This document shows, one piece after another, positions 52,209 through 62,821 of a stretch of DNA of 64,000 nucleotides. Source of the stretch: Orbaceae bacterium BiB (lineage in GTDB: Bacteria; Pseudomonadota; Gammaproteobacteria; Enterobacterales; Orbaceae). The stretch lies in the NCBI GenBank assembly GCA_036251205.1, contig CP133958.1:2221210-2285209 (forward strand), in the 5' to 3' direction. The first letter of the stretch is position 1. Each line of letters begins with the position of its first letter. Below the pieces are notes generated by a model. That model was not told the DNA's origin and did not search any database. It worked only from the letters and a program-made list of their open reading frames with translations. A program made the position numbers and the translations under genes.

Positions 52209-52646
52209 TCACACCCCGCCAATGCTGCCGTAATGGACATTTTCCTTGATATGACCTTGGAGGAGGTGAGTAGAAAGCTCACTGGTAAGAACATCCATCA
52301 CATTAGGCTCAACATCAAGCTCAATAAGAAGACCGACATTTTGCGTTAAATGTGACCATAATGATTCAATGGCCATCATCGCCAGTGCATCATGCTGTGA
52401 ATCATCTAAATAAAAGATCGTCTGAATATACACGCCTTTATTGTCATCAAATGCTATTGCCCATATGGCACCTGACACATATTTTTTAGCCACTAATTTG
52501 GTGATGAGCTGATTAACTTTGTTTGCTGCGAGCAATATTGTTGCTTCGTTTTTATCATGGGAATTTAAATACAGGTTAACGCGTAAAGATGAATAAGCAT
52601 GAAATTGTTGATGTTGATTTTGTAAAAAAGAAGTGATGGTTTGCAT
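52209..52646 (-). CDS. Unknown island protein (145 residues)
   Basis: A soluble alpha/beta protein without a recognisable motif (LRVNLYLNSHDKNEATILLAANKVNQLI; WAIAFDDNKGVYIQTIFYLDD). The alternating strand pattern and DDNKGVYIQTIF segment recall the YfjJ/inovirus replication fold loosely, but the key His-x-His pair is absent. It lies 99 bp before the 225-residue gene. A GAGGT site is found 6 nt before the ATG. Function unknown. Confidence 0.55.
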   Translation of the reverse strand: MQTITSFLQNQHQQFHAYSSLRVNLYLNSHDKNEATILLAANKVNQLITKLVAKKYVSGAIWAIAFDDNKGVYIQTIFYLDDSQHDALAMMAIESLWSHLTQNVGLLIELDVEPNVMDVLTSELSTHLLQGHIKENVHYGSIGGV

Positions 52647-53397
52647 ATGAATACCTCATAAAGTTAACGGTAATGTTTTCGTTCATGAGATAAGGAGGAT
52701 TAATAAAAAAATATTAAAAAAGGGATAATTATAATTATGGGATAATGAATAGATAGCATGAGGTTGCATTAGAATAAGATGATAAATACAAAAGATCTCA
52801 ATAAAAATACGACCATCAATGTGAGAATATTCGTATTAAAGTCCCTTAATAATAGACTAAGGTAAATGAAATGAAATTAAACCTGAATGTTAATATGATC
52901 AAATATTAAACAGTGAAATCTAAGAGGGGGGAATTTATCATACAATTTGCCGTTTACTTTCTTATAGGCGTGAGACACCGGTTTTTTTCTTATAGAAGAA
53001 AAAAACTCATTATGTCCATCGAGTGGATTTTAAAAAAATTAACAGGTGCTCCTCTTCAATGTTTAAATTTAAAAGCGATAAATTTTCGCTATCCCTAGTT
53101 TTAATCACTTCCTCCCAAAGTGTAATATTTATTTTATAAAATGAATGATTAACGACATGACCTCCTTTATATATTTTAATGTATGGACTAAAAATACATT
53201 AATCAAGTTATTAAAGTTAAAAATGTGAGTAAAGCCTCAAAAGAGAATAGATAGAAATGGATCTTGGAGCCAAAACTTGCTCGAACCGTTTGGCTCCAAT
53301 ATGGCTCCAAAATTGATCTTGATTTGGGGTAATTCCAGTTGACGTCAGTTGACAAACTAACAACGAGAGAAGCCTTATAGTAAAAAGCTTTAGACAT
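52647..53397. other. Gene-poor border region of the island next to tRNA-Phe
   Basis: About 750 bp with no convincing gene. It holds a perfect 11-bp inverted repeat (GTTTTTTTCTT/AAGAAAAAAAC, 52981), TTGGAGCCAAA and two copies of TGGCTCCAA around 53262-53308, and a direct repeat CAGTTGAC (53337 and 53345). Such grouped short repeats beside a tRNA are typical of recombinase arm sites, so this may be one attachment site of the island; no duplicated tRNA end was found. Confidence 0.45.
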
Positions 53398-53423
53398 AAA
53401 AAAACCTGCTAGAAGCAGGTTCT
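53398..53423 (-). terminator. Terminator of tRNA-Phe
   Basis: On the minus strand AACCTGCT and AGCAGGTT pair across a TCT loop and are followed by a run of T's. It lies 14 bp beyond the tRNA 3' end. Confidence 0.88.
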
Positions 53424-53436
53424 AAAATTCGGTAAG

Positions 53437-53512
53437 TGGTGCCCGGACGCGGAATCGAACCACGGACACGGGGATTTTCAATCCCCTGCTCTACCGACTG
53501 AGCTATCCGGGC
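53437..53512 (-). tRNA. tRNA-Phe (GAA)
   Basis: 76 nt on the minus strand, starting GCCCGGATAGCTCAG and ending with an encoded CCA. The acceptor stem GCCCGGA/TCCGGGC, the D arm, the anticodon stem with loop TTGAAAA (anticodon GAA) and the T arm GGTTCGATTCC are all intact. The neighbouring island lies on its 3' side, the usual integration side for P4-type elements. Confidence 0.96.
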
Positions 53513-53703
53513 AACAACAGGAGCGTATTAAACACTATCAGCGGGGTTCCGTCAATCCCTTTTATTGATTATTTCATAAATAATTTACTGTTCGCTCAAA
53601 AAATAGGTAATTTGATGCAATTTAATATTTCCTTAAGCATTTTATTGAAAAATACGAAATAGACCTCATTATATAAAAGATAACTTATAGAAGGATTGGT
53701 GAT

Positions 53704-54144
53704 ATGCGTTGGCGATTTTTATTAATTTTCTTTGTCTATCTCTACTTAGAAATCAGTGTGTTTGTTGCCGTTGCTAATGCGATTGGTGTTTTATTGGCAT
53801 TACTAGCCATTATTGTGATCTCTGTAGCAGGGCTATCACTGGTTAAATCTCAAGGATTGAAAAATTTGGCATCGATGCAACAAAAAATGAGTCTTAATGA
53901 GAATCCAACCAATGAATTAGTTAAAAGTGTATCATTACTTTTAGCGGGGTTCTTACTCTTAGTTCCAGGTTTTCTTAGTGCCATTTTAGGTGCGCTTTTG
54001 TTATTACCGCCTGTGCAACAATTTTTTGTAAAACGGATTGTGCCTAAAATGAATATTAAAACATATAGTTATCGTTCTTCTCAGAATGCGAGTAATGATA
54101 ATGAAATTATTGAGGGGACATTTAAGGATAAAACTGATGAATAA
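53704..54144 (+). CDS. fxsA: FxsA family membrane protein
   Basis: 146 residues with four hydrophobic segments (about 4-20, 24-45, 75-98 and 97-112), and a polar tail. It matches FxsA, whose overexpression in E. coli relieves exclusion of phage T7 by the F plasmid. In gammaproteobacteria it commonly lies directly upstream of groES-groEL, as here, which supports the call. A GAAGGA site precedes the ATG. Confidence 0.88.
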   Translation: MRWRFLLIFFVYLYLEISVFVAVANAIGVLLALLAIIVISVAGLSLVKSQGLKNLASMQQKMSLNENPTNELVKSVSLLLAGFLLLVPGFLSAILGALLLLPPVQQFFVKRIVPKMNIKTYSYRSSQNASNDNEIIEGTFKDKTDE

Positions 54145-54176
54145 ATAATCAGTTAGATTTTTTTTAATTATGTTCA

Positions 54177-54204
54177 CTTGAAGTATATAAAAGTAACCCC
54201 ATTT
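54177..54204 (+). promoter_or_regulatory. Sigma-32 heat-shock promoter of groES-groEL
   Basis: CTTGAA (-35) and CCCCATTT (-10) are separated by 14 bp, a near-perfect match to the E. coli RpoH consensus. The start of groES lies about 90 bp downstream. The second element TATAAAC near 54257 may serve as a vegetative -10. Confidence 0.9.
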
Positions 54205-54296
54205 AGTAGACACCATAACATAAAATATCTTATATTTTATGATTTTAACTTAGTTGTGTATAAACTTAATTAAAAATTAGTGTAGGAGAATATCTA

Positions 54297-54590
54297 ATGA
54301 AAATTCGTCCATTGCATGATCGTGTGATCATCAAACGTAAAGAAGTTGAATCAAAATCAGCTGGTGGAATTGTATTAACTGGTTCTGCTGCAGGTAAATC
54401 TACTCGAGGTGAGGTTTTAGCTGTTGGTAATGGTCGTATTTTAGAAAATGGTCAAGTTCAACCATTAGATGTCAAAGTTGGTGATATCGTCATTTTTAAT
54501 GAAGGCTATGGTGTTAAGACTGAAAAAATTGATAACGAAGAAGTTTTAATCTTATCTGAAAACGATATTTTAGCGATTGTTCAGGCATAA
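54297..54590 (+). CDS. groS: Co-chaperonin GroES
   Basis: 97 residues, full length. It begins [14 protein letters not shown] with the mobile loop [17 protein letters not shown] near residue 17-33, which docks onto GroEL, and ends with the usual ENDILAIVQ. It caps GroEL as a heptamer during protein folding. A GGAG site precedes the ATG, 35 bp separate it from groEL, and both are under the sigma-32 promoter. Confidence 0.98.
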   Translation: MKIRPLHDRVIIKRKEVESKSAGGIVLTGSAAGKSTRGEVLAVGNGRILENGQVQPLDVKVGDIVIFNEGYGVKTEKIDNEEVLILSENDILAIVQA

Positions 54591-54613
54591 TTAAGTAATA
54601 GACAGAATTTTAG

Positions 54614-56272
<1,659 letters not shown>

Positions 56273-56302
56273 TCATCATTTAGTTTAATTTCACTAATGA
56301 AT

Positions 56303-56331
56303 AAAAAACTCGCTTTTTAGCGAGTTTTTTA
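56303..56331 (+). terminator. Rho-independent terminator after groEL
   Basis: AAAAAACTCGCT and AGCGAGTTTTTT form a 12-bp stem with loop TTTT and a T-run. It lies about 30 bp past the stop codon. Confidence 0.92.
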
Positions 56332-56596
56332 TTGGGTAATAACTTATGCATTTGATATAAATCGAGCTATTTTTATTACCCTTTATTAATATACTATTAT
56401 TTTTTTTGATGAACGTATTTTATAAAAGAACTTAAATATTATCAATAGAATATTATTGTTTCGTAAACTATTTCACATTAGGCTTTCCCAATCATATTAA
56501 ACTCACATAAAGAGATCTTGTATCGCGATATAATGGTTAATCTTATTATAGCCTTAAAGATTCAGATAATAATGGTGGTCAGTGCACAATAAGAAT

Positions 56597-56630
56597 AACC
56601 CCATCTAACTATTGCTGTTTGATGGGGGTT
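56597..56630 (-). terminator. Hairpin after the TogT-like gene
   Basis: AACCCCATC and GATGGGGGTT pair over 9 bp with a 15-nt loop, 39 bp after the stop codon of the convergent symporter gene. The T-run is short in either direction. The rest of the 396-bp gap 56273-56668 shows no gene. Confidence 0.6.
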
Positions 56631-56668
56631 TAAAAGGTTATTTAGTGATGGATTTATATAAAATGTCT

Positions 56669-58174
56669 TTATTTATGTGATTTAAATCCAACATTATTAT
56701 TACCGAAACAGGTGTCATAATTAAAGCCAGTTAATTCTTTAACCAATTTTCTAATTTCTGGAGTAGCATCTTGTTTACTACCACCATTTTTTAATCGATC
56801 AAGTTCTGCGATGATTTGAGCATGAGTAGATTTATCTAATTTCATTCGATAAGTGAAGAAGATACTTACTATGGCCATACCACAGACACCGAAAAGCATT
56901 ACACCATTAATGGCACTGATGGCACTGTCTGGCTGCGCATCATGCGTTCCTGATTGAAAACCATAATAGCTCAACACGATACCAAGAATAAAAACAACGG
57001 TCGCTCGCATCAGTTTTCCAGCCATTGTCATTGCTCCTGCATAGATTCCTTCGCGACGTCTTCCCGTAAGTACTTCATCGATATCCGCTAAAAATGTATA
57101 AACGCTCCATGGAATATAGTAAACACCACCAGTCCCTAATCCAAACCAAATGGTAATTGCGATCACAAGCCAAGTAATATGTGGCATATTGAAATAAAAT
57201 ATACCGACATAACCAATAACTGACGAAATAACGATTAAAATCGCTAGGATGAATGGGCGTTTAAAACCGAATTTTGCACACCATATCATGAAAAGTGCTG
57301 TTGAAATAAGCTGACATATACTACTGAGTGAGTTCATTTCTGAAACAAATGTTCTTGGTTGACCTAAATTGAATACAATAAAATAGGTAAATGTAGCAGC
57401 AAAAAGCCATTCAGCACCAAACCCAAAAAGATACATACCTAAATGGTTTCTAAATGTTTTTAGCCTAAATGTTGAGTAGACATCCAAGAAGAGTTTTTTA
57501 ATTCCTTCAATCAATCCCGTTGTTGACTCATCTTCCACTTCATCTGCGGCTTTTTCCCAACTATTACAATAAAGCAGGATAAGTGCGATCACCATAATTG
57601 TTGCATAAGTAATACCGGTGAAAAGGAAGGGGGTTGGAGAGTCTTTACCACTAAAAGCATAAAAGAATATGCCTGGAATCGCTGCCGCTAAAAAGTTAGC
57701 TACTTTACCAAACATCGCTTTAGAACCCGCTAGATAAGTCCTTTGATCAAAATTTTTCGTCATTTCAACCGGTAAGGTATTATAAGGGATCATAATCATG
57801 GTATAGATTAATTCAAACAAAATATATGTTGTAAGGTAATACCAAAAGTTCATCCCGTTGACCCAAAGTAATGGGTAAACAATCATACAGGGAATAGCGA
57901 GTAAGATGAAAAAACGTCGGCGACCGAAACGGCGACCAAGTTTAGTTTGATTAAAATTATCTGTTATAAAGCCCATTAATGGATTTAAGATAACGTCTAA
58001 ATAAGTGGCAATAGAAAAAATAAGAGTGGCTTCAAAAACAGAGAGTCCACAAAACGTTGTGTAAAAATAAAGAAGCCATGCCGCACTGATTGCCAGAGCC
58101 CCACTACCAATTAAATTACCGCTACCGTACGAAAATCTATTTAAGAACGTTATTTTTCTTGTATCGTCATTCAT
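56669..58174 (-). CDS. togT: GPH-family oligogalacturonide symporter (TogT-like)
   Basis: 501 residues and 12 predicted helices of the GPH/MelB family (FSYGSGNLIGSGALAISAAWLLYFYTT; YLDVILNPLMGFITDNF; ADIDEVLTGRRREGIYAGA). The latter motif is the conserved D-x-x-E-x-x-T-G-x-R-x-E-G loop of GPH symporters. Length and neighbours (KdgM-like porin, pectin esterase, pectate lyase) match TogT, the oligogalacturonide uptake protein of pectinolytic enterobacteria. It is transcribed divergently from the porin operon. Other hexuronide oligomers are possible substrates. Confidence 0.8.
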   Translation of the reverse strand: MNDDTRKITFLNRFSYGSGNLIGSGALAISAAWLLYFYTTFCGLSVFEATLIFSIATYLDVILNPLMGFITDNFNQTKLGRRFGRRRFFILLAIPCMIVYPLLWVNGMNFWYYLTTYILFELIYTMIMIPYNTLPVEMTKNFDQRTYLAGSKAMFGKVANFLAAAIPGIFFYAFSGKDSPTPFLFTGITYATIMVIALILLYCNSWEKAADEVEDESTTGLIEGIKKLFLDVYSTFRLKTFRNHLGMYLFGFGAEWLFAATFTYFIVFNLGQPRTFVSEMNSLSSICQLISTALFMIWCAKFGFKRPFILAILIVISSVIGYVGIFYFNMPHITWLVIAITIWFGLGTGGVYYIPWSVYTFLADIDEVLTGRRREGIYAGAMTMAGKLMRATVVFILGIVLSYYGFQSGTHDAQPDSAISAINGVMLFGVCGMAIVSIFFTYRMKLDKSTHAQIIAELDRLKNGGSKQDATPEIRKLVKELTGFNYDTCFGNNNVGFKSHK

Positions 58175-58455
58175 ATCTTTAGCCTTTATAAAATTTAAAT
58201 ATTAAAATGCAGTTTTAAAAATATTATTTAAAAGATACTAAAATTTATTAATTGGTGTTAATAACTTTTTATAAAAGTGTGATGCAGCTCTCTTTTTATT
58301 TAGTATAGAGATAAAAACTCATACAATTTTAGGCGTTTTAAAAATTGGATTTAAAATAAAAATATATATTTTTCAAATTGTTAATTAATCAGTAATGTAT
58401 TTTTTTATAATTTGTGATCTTCTTAACAGATATTTTTTTAAAATAAAATAAAAAT

Positions 58456-58473
58456 ATGAAACAACGGTTCATT
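58456..58473. promoter_or_regulatory. KdgR-like operator upstream of the pectin operon
   Basis: ATGAAACAACGGTTCATT is close to the KdgR box (AATGAAAC-N-TGTTTCATT form) and nearly palindromic. It lies 24 bp before the porin start codon, in the 322-bp divergent promoter region that also serves togT. KdgR represses pectin genes until KDG builds up; a kdgR gene is not in the window. Confidence 0.6.
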
Positions 58474-58496
58474 AAAAATAATCAAAAGGAATAGGA

Positions 58497-60056
58497 ATGT
58501 ATTGCAAGTTGAGAAAAATGTCTTACTGTATTGTTGTTTATTCACTTTCATTATCTGTTTATGCAGGGCAAACGACTTTCCAATACGAGCACAATTGGAA
58601 ATCAATGGATAGGAAGCATGCAGAAACCTTAAAACTGATCCATAAAGATGATAATAATTGGCAATACGAATTTAAATTTAGTGCTGCCAGTGGCGGGGGG
58701 AGTAACCGCGATGTTTTGTATGACGATATGCAAGGGGGATCGGGAGGAGTGGTTATTCAACGGACTTATACTCTTCCTAATAAATGGGGTTCAATTATTC
58801 CCTCTTTTGAACTCGGGTTCAGTAAAGATTCAACCTTATTCCAGCCTGGATTAAAATATAGTTATCGCATTAATGATGATTGGTCAACCAGTTTACGTTA
58901 TCGATATGAGTGGAAAAAAATATCACAATCAGAACGTTATAAAGTAGCCAAAATAGCTGGAAATCAAGTTGAATATATTGCTAATGGTGATGCTGGACGA
59001 CATCGTATTGATTGGGCGTTAAATTATTCGGGGATTAAAGCCCTTGGTCTATCTTATACTTTCAATTACTATGTCGGTGATTACACCAATACTTCATACA
59101 AAGTTGTTGCCGGTCGCTTAGTGAAAAATGAATATTTAGCTTATAACAATAAAAAAACCGATTATGAGCAAGAATTTAAAATGACCTGGCACTACTCTAA
59201 AAAAATAAAACCTTATTTGTCTATTTCAGATGTTTCAAAAAGTAAAACAAATGATACACGACAGGCAAAATTTAAAGTCGGCTTTAATTATCTATTCGGC
59301 AATCAAGGTAAGTCTGGCGCAGATATGGTTTATAAAACCTATTTCAAATATGCTCATTCTTATGGCTCAAGTTCACATTACCATGGTGATAATTTTGGTT
59401 TATATGTGGATTTTGATAAAAATGCTTATGTCGGTATGAATATCGATATCTATAATCAATTAAAAAATAAAATTTTCTTTGATGATGTCGTTTCAAATTA
59501 TTATCAAATATACGGTGGGTATCATTTCTATCTAACGGATCAGTTGGTATTAACACCAAATATGGAGCTGAGATTTTATTCTGGTGGTGGATATAAAGCA
59601 AAGAGTCAGGATAACTTACCTCGTTATCAGGTCGGTGATGTTAGTGATTCACAGCGCCCAGGTGCTAGATATACGCCAGGTTTAAAATTAACGTGGTTAA
59701 CTCATGATAATCTAGCTTTTTATACTCAGTATCGTTATGAGTTCCGTAAAATTTCGCGTAACAAGCGAGAAGATCCTATCCAAGGATATGTCGGTAATAC
59801 ATCTCGTAACCGCTTTGATCTTGGCGCTAATTGGAATCTATTAGATGACTGGAGCGTGGGTTACCAATTCTCGTATTTTAAAGGCAATTACGTTCTCCAA
59901 AATGATAAAAAGCATGATTATCAACAGGAGATGAATATTAATTGGCAATTAGCTCATGATTGGCAAATTAATTTTGTAGCTGAAGATGTGGCAAAAAGTC
60001 TCAATAATGATTCTAGAGAAGCAAAATTGAAACTTGGATTCACCTATTTATTTTAA
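58497..60056 (+). CDS. Double-length KdgM-type oligogalacturonide porin
   Basis: 519 residues, about twice the size of a KdgM porin (roughly 236). A signal peptide ends near residue 22. Residues 23-267 and about 275-519 are related: both contain an RYRYEWKKIS/QYRYEFRKIS strand, a DAGRHRIDWALNYS/NTSRNRFDLGANWN turn, KKTDYEQEFKM/KKHDYQQEMNI, DVSKSKTNDTRQAK/DVAKSLNNDSREAK and an ending GFNYLF/GFTYLF. Each half therefore resembles one complete KdgM barrel. It may form two barrels or one wide barrel for larger pectin fragments. It heads the operon porin-CE8-CE12-PL1 behind the KdgR-like box. Confidence 0.82.
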   Translation: MYCKLRKMSYCIVVYSLSLSVYAGQTTFQYEHNWKSMDRKHAETLKLIHKDDNNWQYEFKFSAASGGGSNRDVLYDDMQGGSGGVVIQRTYTLPNKWGSIIPSFELGFSKDSTLFQPGLKYSYRINDDWSTSLRYRYEWKKISQSERYKVAKIAGNQVEYIANGDAGRHRIDWALNYSGIKALGLSYTFNYYVGDYTNTSYKVVAGRLVKNEYLAYNNKKTDYEQEFKMTWHYSKKIKPYLSISDVSKSKTNDTRQAKFKVGFNYLFGNQGKSGADMVYKTYFKYAHSYGSSSHYHGDNFGLYVDFDKNAYVGMNIDIYNQLKNKIFFDDVVSNYYQIYGGYHFYLTDQLVLTPNMELRFYSGGGYKAKSQDNLPRYQVGDVSDSQRPGARYTPGLKLTWLTHDNLAFYTQYRYEFRKISRNKREDPIQGYVGNTSRNRFDLGANWNLLDDWSVGYQFSYFKGNYVLQNDKKHDYQQEMNINWQLAHDWQINFVAEDVAKSLNNDSREAKLKLGFTYLF

Positions 60057-60089
60057 TGAGTCTATTTTAACGCATGGAGTATGAGTGAC

Positions 60090-61184
60090 ATGAAAAAAAG
60101 ATTATTTCTGTTGATTGTCTTAATCGGATCTCCATGTTTTGCTAAAAGTTATGATCTCATCGTAAGTCAATATCCTCTCGCTGGGGAGCTCAAGACGATT
60201 AATGAGGCATTATTGGTTGCAGACCAACGGGCAAACAAAAATACGTTATTTACTATTTTTATTAAAAATGGCATTTATCATGAAAAAATTAATATTAAGA
60301 CGCCCAATATTTGGTTAATTGGCGAAGATCAGAATAAAACCGTTATAGAGTACAATTTAGCCGCCGGGATGTTAGATAAAGAGGGTAAAAAGATCGGTAC
60401 AACAGGTTCGGCAATTTTTATTGTAAGTCAGTCGGGAATCATTATCAGTCATTTGACGATCAAAAATAGTTTTGATTATCCCGCTAATCAAGCGTTATCA
60501 AAAACTGACCCTAAACGGCTGGCTGATACGCAAGCGGTTACCGTACTCATCAATAGCAACAGTGATCGGGTGCACTTTAATAAAGTGACATTAATGGGAT
60601 ATCAAGACACGCTTTATGTAAAAGATAATAGTCGGAGTTATTTTACTCAATCAACTATCTCGGGTCATATCGATTTTATCTTTGGTGGCGGCACTACGAT
60701 GATTAATGACTGTGAATTGATTGCCCGAACTCGCTATGATACTCCGGAGACATATGGTTATCTCACTGCTCCGAGTACCAATATAAGCCAGCCTTATGGA
60801 TTAATCATTATCAATAGCCGCCTAACAAAAGAAAAAGATGTTCCCGCCAATAGCTTTGCTTTGGGTCGACCATGGCATCCAACGACAACATTTGCTGATG
60901 GTCGATATTCTGATCCAAATGCGATTGGCTCAAGCGTTTTTATAAATAATCAGATAGATGATCATATTTATGGATGGGACAAAATGTCAGGTCGGGATAT
61001 TGAGGGACAACAGATCTGGTTTTTACCTCAAGACAGCCGTTTTTATGAGTTTAATAATCAGGGTAGAGGGGCCAGAATAATCAATAACGCCTATATCATA
61101 ACCGAAGAACTCGCTGCTCACTATGCCATCGAAAATGTTTTTAGTGATTGGCCAAACCAATTCCTCAATCCCACAACACATTAG
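60090..61184 (+). CDS. Pectin methylesterase (CE8)
   Basis: 364 residues from the ATG at 60090, which has GGAG 10 nt before it; an ATG three codons upstream (60081) is too close to that site. A signal peptide ends at FAKS near residue 20. The right-handed beta-helix has all main pectinesterase signatures: GYQDTLY with Asp173, GHIDFIFG with Asp195 (the catalytic pair) and ALGRPWH with Arg260. It removes methyl groups from pectin so that pectate lyase can act. It lies 33 bp after the porin gene. It is probably periplasmic, since no export system is nearby. Confidence 0.92.
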   Translation: MKKRLFLLIVLIGSPCFAKSYDLIVSQYPLAGELKTINEALLVADQRANKNTLFTIFIKNGIYHEKINIKTPNIWLIGEDQNKTVIEYNLAAGMLDKEGKKIGTTGSAIFIVSQSGIIISHLTIKNSFDYPANQALSKTDPKRLADTQAVTVLINSNSDRVHFNKVTLMGYQDTLYVKDNSRSYFTQSTISGHIDFIFGGGTTMINDCELIARTRYDTPETYGYLTAPSTNISQPYGLIIINSRLTKEKDVPANSFALGRPWHPTTTFADGRYSDPNAIGSSVFINNQIDDHIYGWDKMSGRDIEGQQIWFLPQDSRFYEFNNQGRGARIINNAYIITEELAAHYAIENVFSDWPNQFLNPTTH

Positions 61185-61222
61185 GTTATATCATTATGTT
61201 AACTTTAAAACGTGAGAATAAG

Positions 61223-62821
61223 ATGATGAAAAAATTAGTTATTTTTTCTTTCTTGATGCTGTTTTCCATACCGAACGTATTGGCAGCAACACTATTACAA
61301 GGGTATGTTTATACTACTAACCCTGTTGCTCATTCGCTCGTTGTTGTTCGTGATTCACTCAATAATACCTTGATAACAGAGACTGATGAGCAGGGGTTTT
61401 ATCAATTGGATATTACTGACTTCGTTGCTCCCTTGATCGTATCCTCAGATAATAATAAGTTAACACCTATGAGCTATCAAGAGAACCAAGATAGTGCAAC
61501 TCACCGAGTTGCTTCATTTATCAATACTCTACAGCCGAATCAAATTAATACCGTTAATCTCAACTCTTTTACTGATTACTTGCTAAGCGAATTAGCTATT
61601 GAATTAGATTATATTGGTCCAGAACAGCTGATTCGGAAAGGTTTAAATCATCCTGTCAGTAATCAGATTTTAGATAATATTACCCAACGTTTTCATCAAA
61701 TTTTTGATGATTCTCTCCAACAAGTTGGTATCAATCCTCAACACTTTGATCCAATGAGTACGATTGATATGAGAACTAACCTACTATTAGCATTAATATT
61801 ACATAATCGTAGTTATGACTCTCAACGGGGTGAAATCGGTCGAACGGTATTATTTGATATGCGTTTTAGACCGATTACTGAACAGATGCCGTTTGATTTT
61901 AATCAAGCAACCCGTGATAAAAATGGCAATATAAAGGCTGAAAAACGACTCTTTATTGTTAGCGATTCTACTGCGGCAAATTATGACCGAAAAGTTTATC
62001 CTCGTATGGGCTGGGGACAGGTGCTTGAGCAGTTTATTACTGAAGATAGAACCATGGTGGTCATAAATGGTGCTCAATCCGGACGTTCTAGTCGAAGTTT
62101 CTATAATGAAGGATGGTTTAATTTAATGGCACCTTTTATGCAAAAAGGGGACTATCTCATTATCGCATTTGGGCATAATGATGAAAAATGTGATAGTAGC
62201 AAATCTGAGCGAGGGCGGGTGGACGTTATGAACTTATGCACTTATCCAAATGATGCGGAGCAGAATAAACAGTATCCTGATGGACGAGAAGATATGTCTT
62301 TCCAAACATCATTAGAACGTTATATTGATTTAGCTAAACAAAAAGAGATGGTTCCGATTTTAATGACACCAGTGACTCGGTTTCGTAATGAAAATAATCA
62401 TATTGCTTATCAAAATCATGATCTAAAACCTGTTGTTAGTACACACTTTACAACAAATAAGAGCGGATTTCGTTACTGGGGAAATTATTCCGATACAATC
62501 AAATATACTGCACAACAAAATGATATTTCACTGATTGATTTAGAACAGTTAAGTATTAATTTTGCTAATCAGCATCAACAAGATTGGCAAGCTTATTGGC
62601 TAGTGGTTGATCCTAGTGATAAACGATATCCTTATTATAAAACGCAAACTTCAGGCGTTATTAGTAATCCAGATATTACGCATTTTCAAGAAAAAGGTGC
62701 TTTAGCGGTTGCCCAACTTATTGTTGATGCGATTAAAGATAATCCCAATTTAAAGTCATTATCAGTTTTACTCGATCGTCATACCATTAGAGAATCAAAC
62801 CACGAGGTATTAACAAAATGA
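61223..62821 (+). CDS. GDSL/SGNH acetylesterase (CE12-like, pectin or rhamnogalacturonan acetylesterase)
   Basis: 532 residues from the ATG at 61223, which starts a clear signal peptide (KLVIFSFLMLFSIPNVLAA). The first 220 residues form a carboxypeptidase-regulatory-like or similar beta domain and a helical linker. The CE12 hydrolase follows: SDST with Ser249, NGAQSGRSSRSF (oxyanion Gly), IAFGHND (Asn), and DITHF with Asp484 and His487. Such enzymes remove acetyl groups from pectin (PaeX/PaeY-like) or rhamnogalacturonan. An upstream in-frame ATG at 61148 would overlap the esterase gene. Its stop overlaps the lyase start by 4 bp (ATGA). Confidence 0.86.
   Translation: MMKKLVIFSFLMLFSIPNVLAATLLQGYVYTTNPVAHSLVVVRDSLNNTLITETDEQGFYQLDITDFVAPLIVSSDNNKLTPMSYQENQDSATHRVASFINTLQPNQINTVNLNSFTDYLLSELAIELDYIGPEQLIRKGLNHPVSNQILDNITQRFHQIFDDSLQQVGINPQHFDPMSTIDMRTNLLLALILHNRSYDSQRGEIGRTVLFDMRFRPITEQMPFDFNQATRDKNGNIKAEKRLFIVSDSTAANYDRKVYPRMGWGQVLEQFITEDRTMVVINGAQSGRSSRSFYNEGWFNLMAPFMQKGDYLIIAFGHNDEKCDSSKSERGRVDVMNLCTYPNDAEQNKQYPDGREDMSFQTSLERYIDLAKQKEMVPILMTPVTRFRNENNHIAYQNHDLKPVVSTHFTTNKSGFRYWGNYSDTIKYTAQQNDISLIDLEQLSINFANQHQQDWQAYWLVVDPSDKRYPYYKTQTSGVISNPDITHFQEKGALAVAQLIVDAIKDNPNLKSLSVLLDRHTIRESNHEVLTK

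Noticed and set aside
53203..53397. A 64-codon frame next to tRNA-Phe
   Set aside because: It spans the grouped repeats and has no ribosome site or plausible protein sequence.
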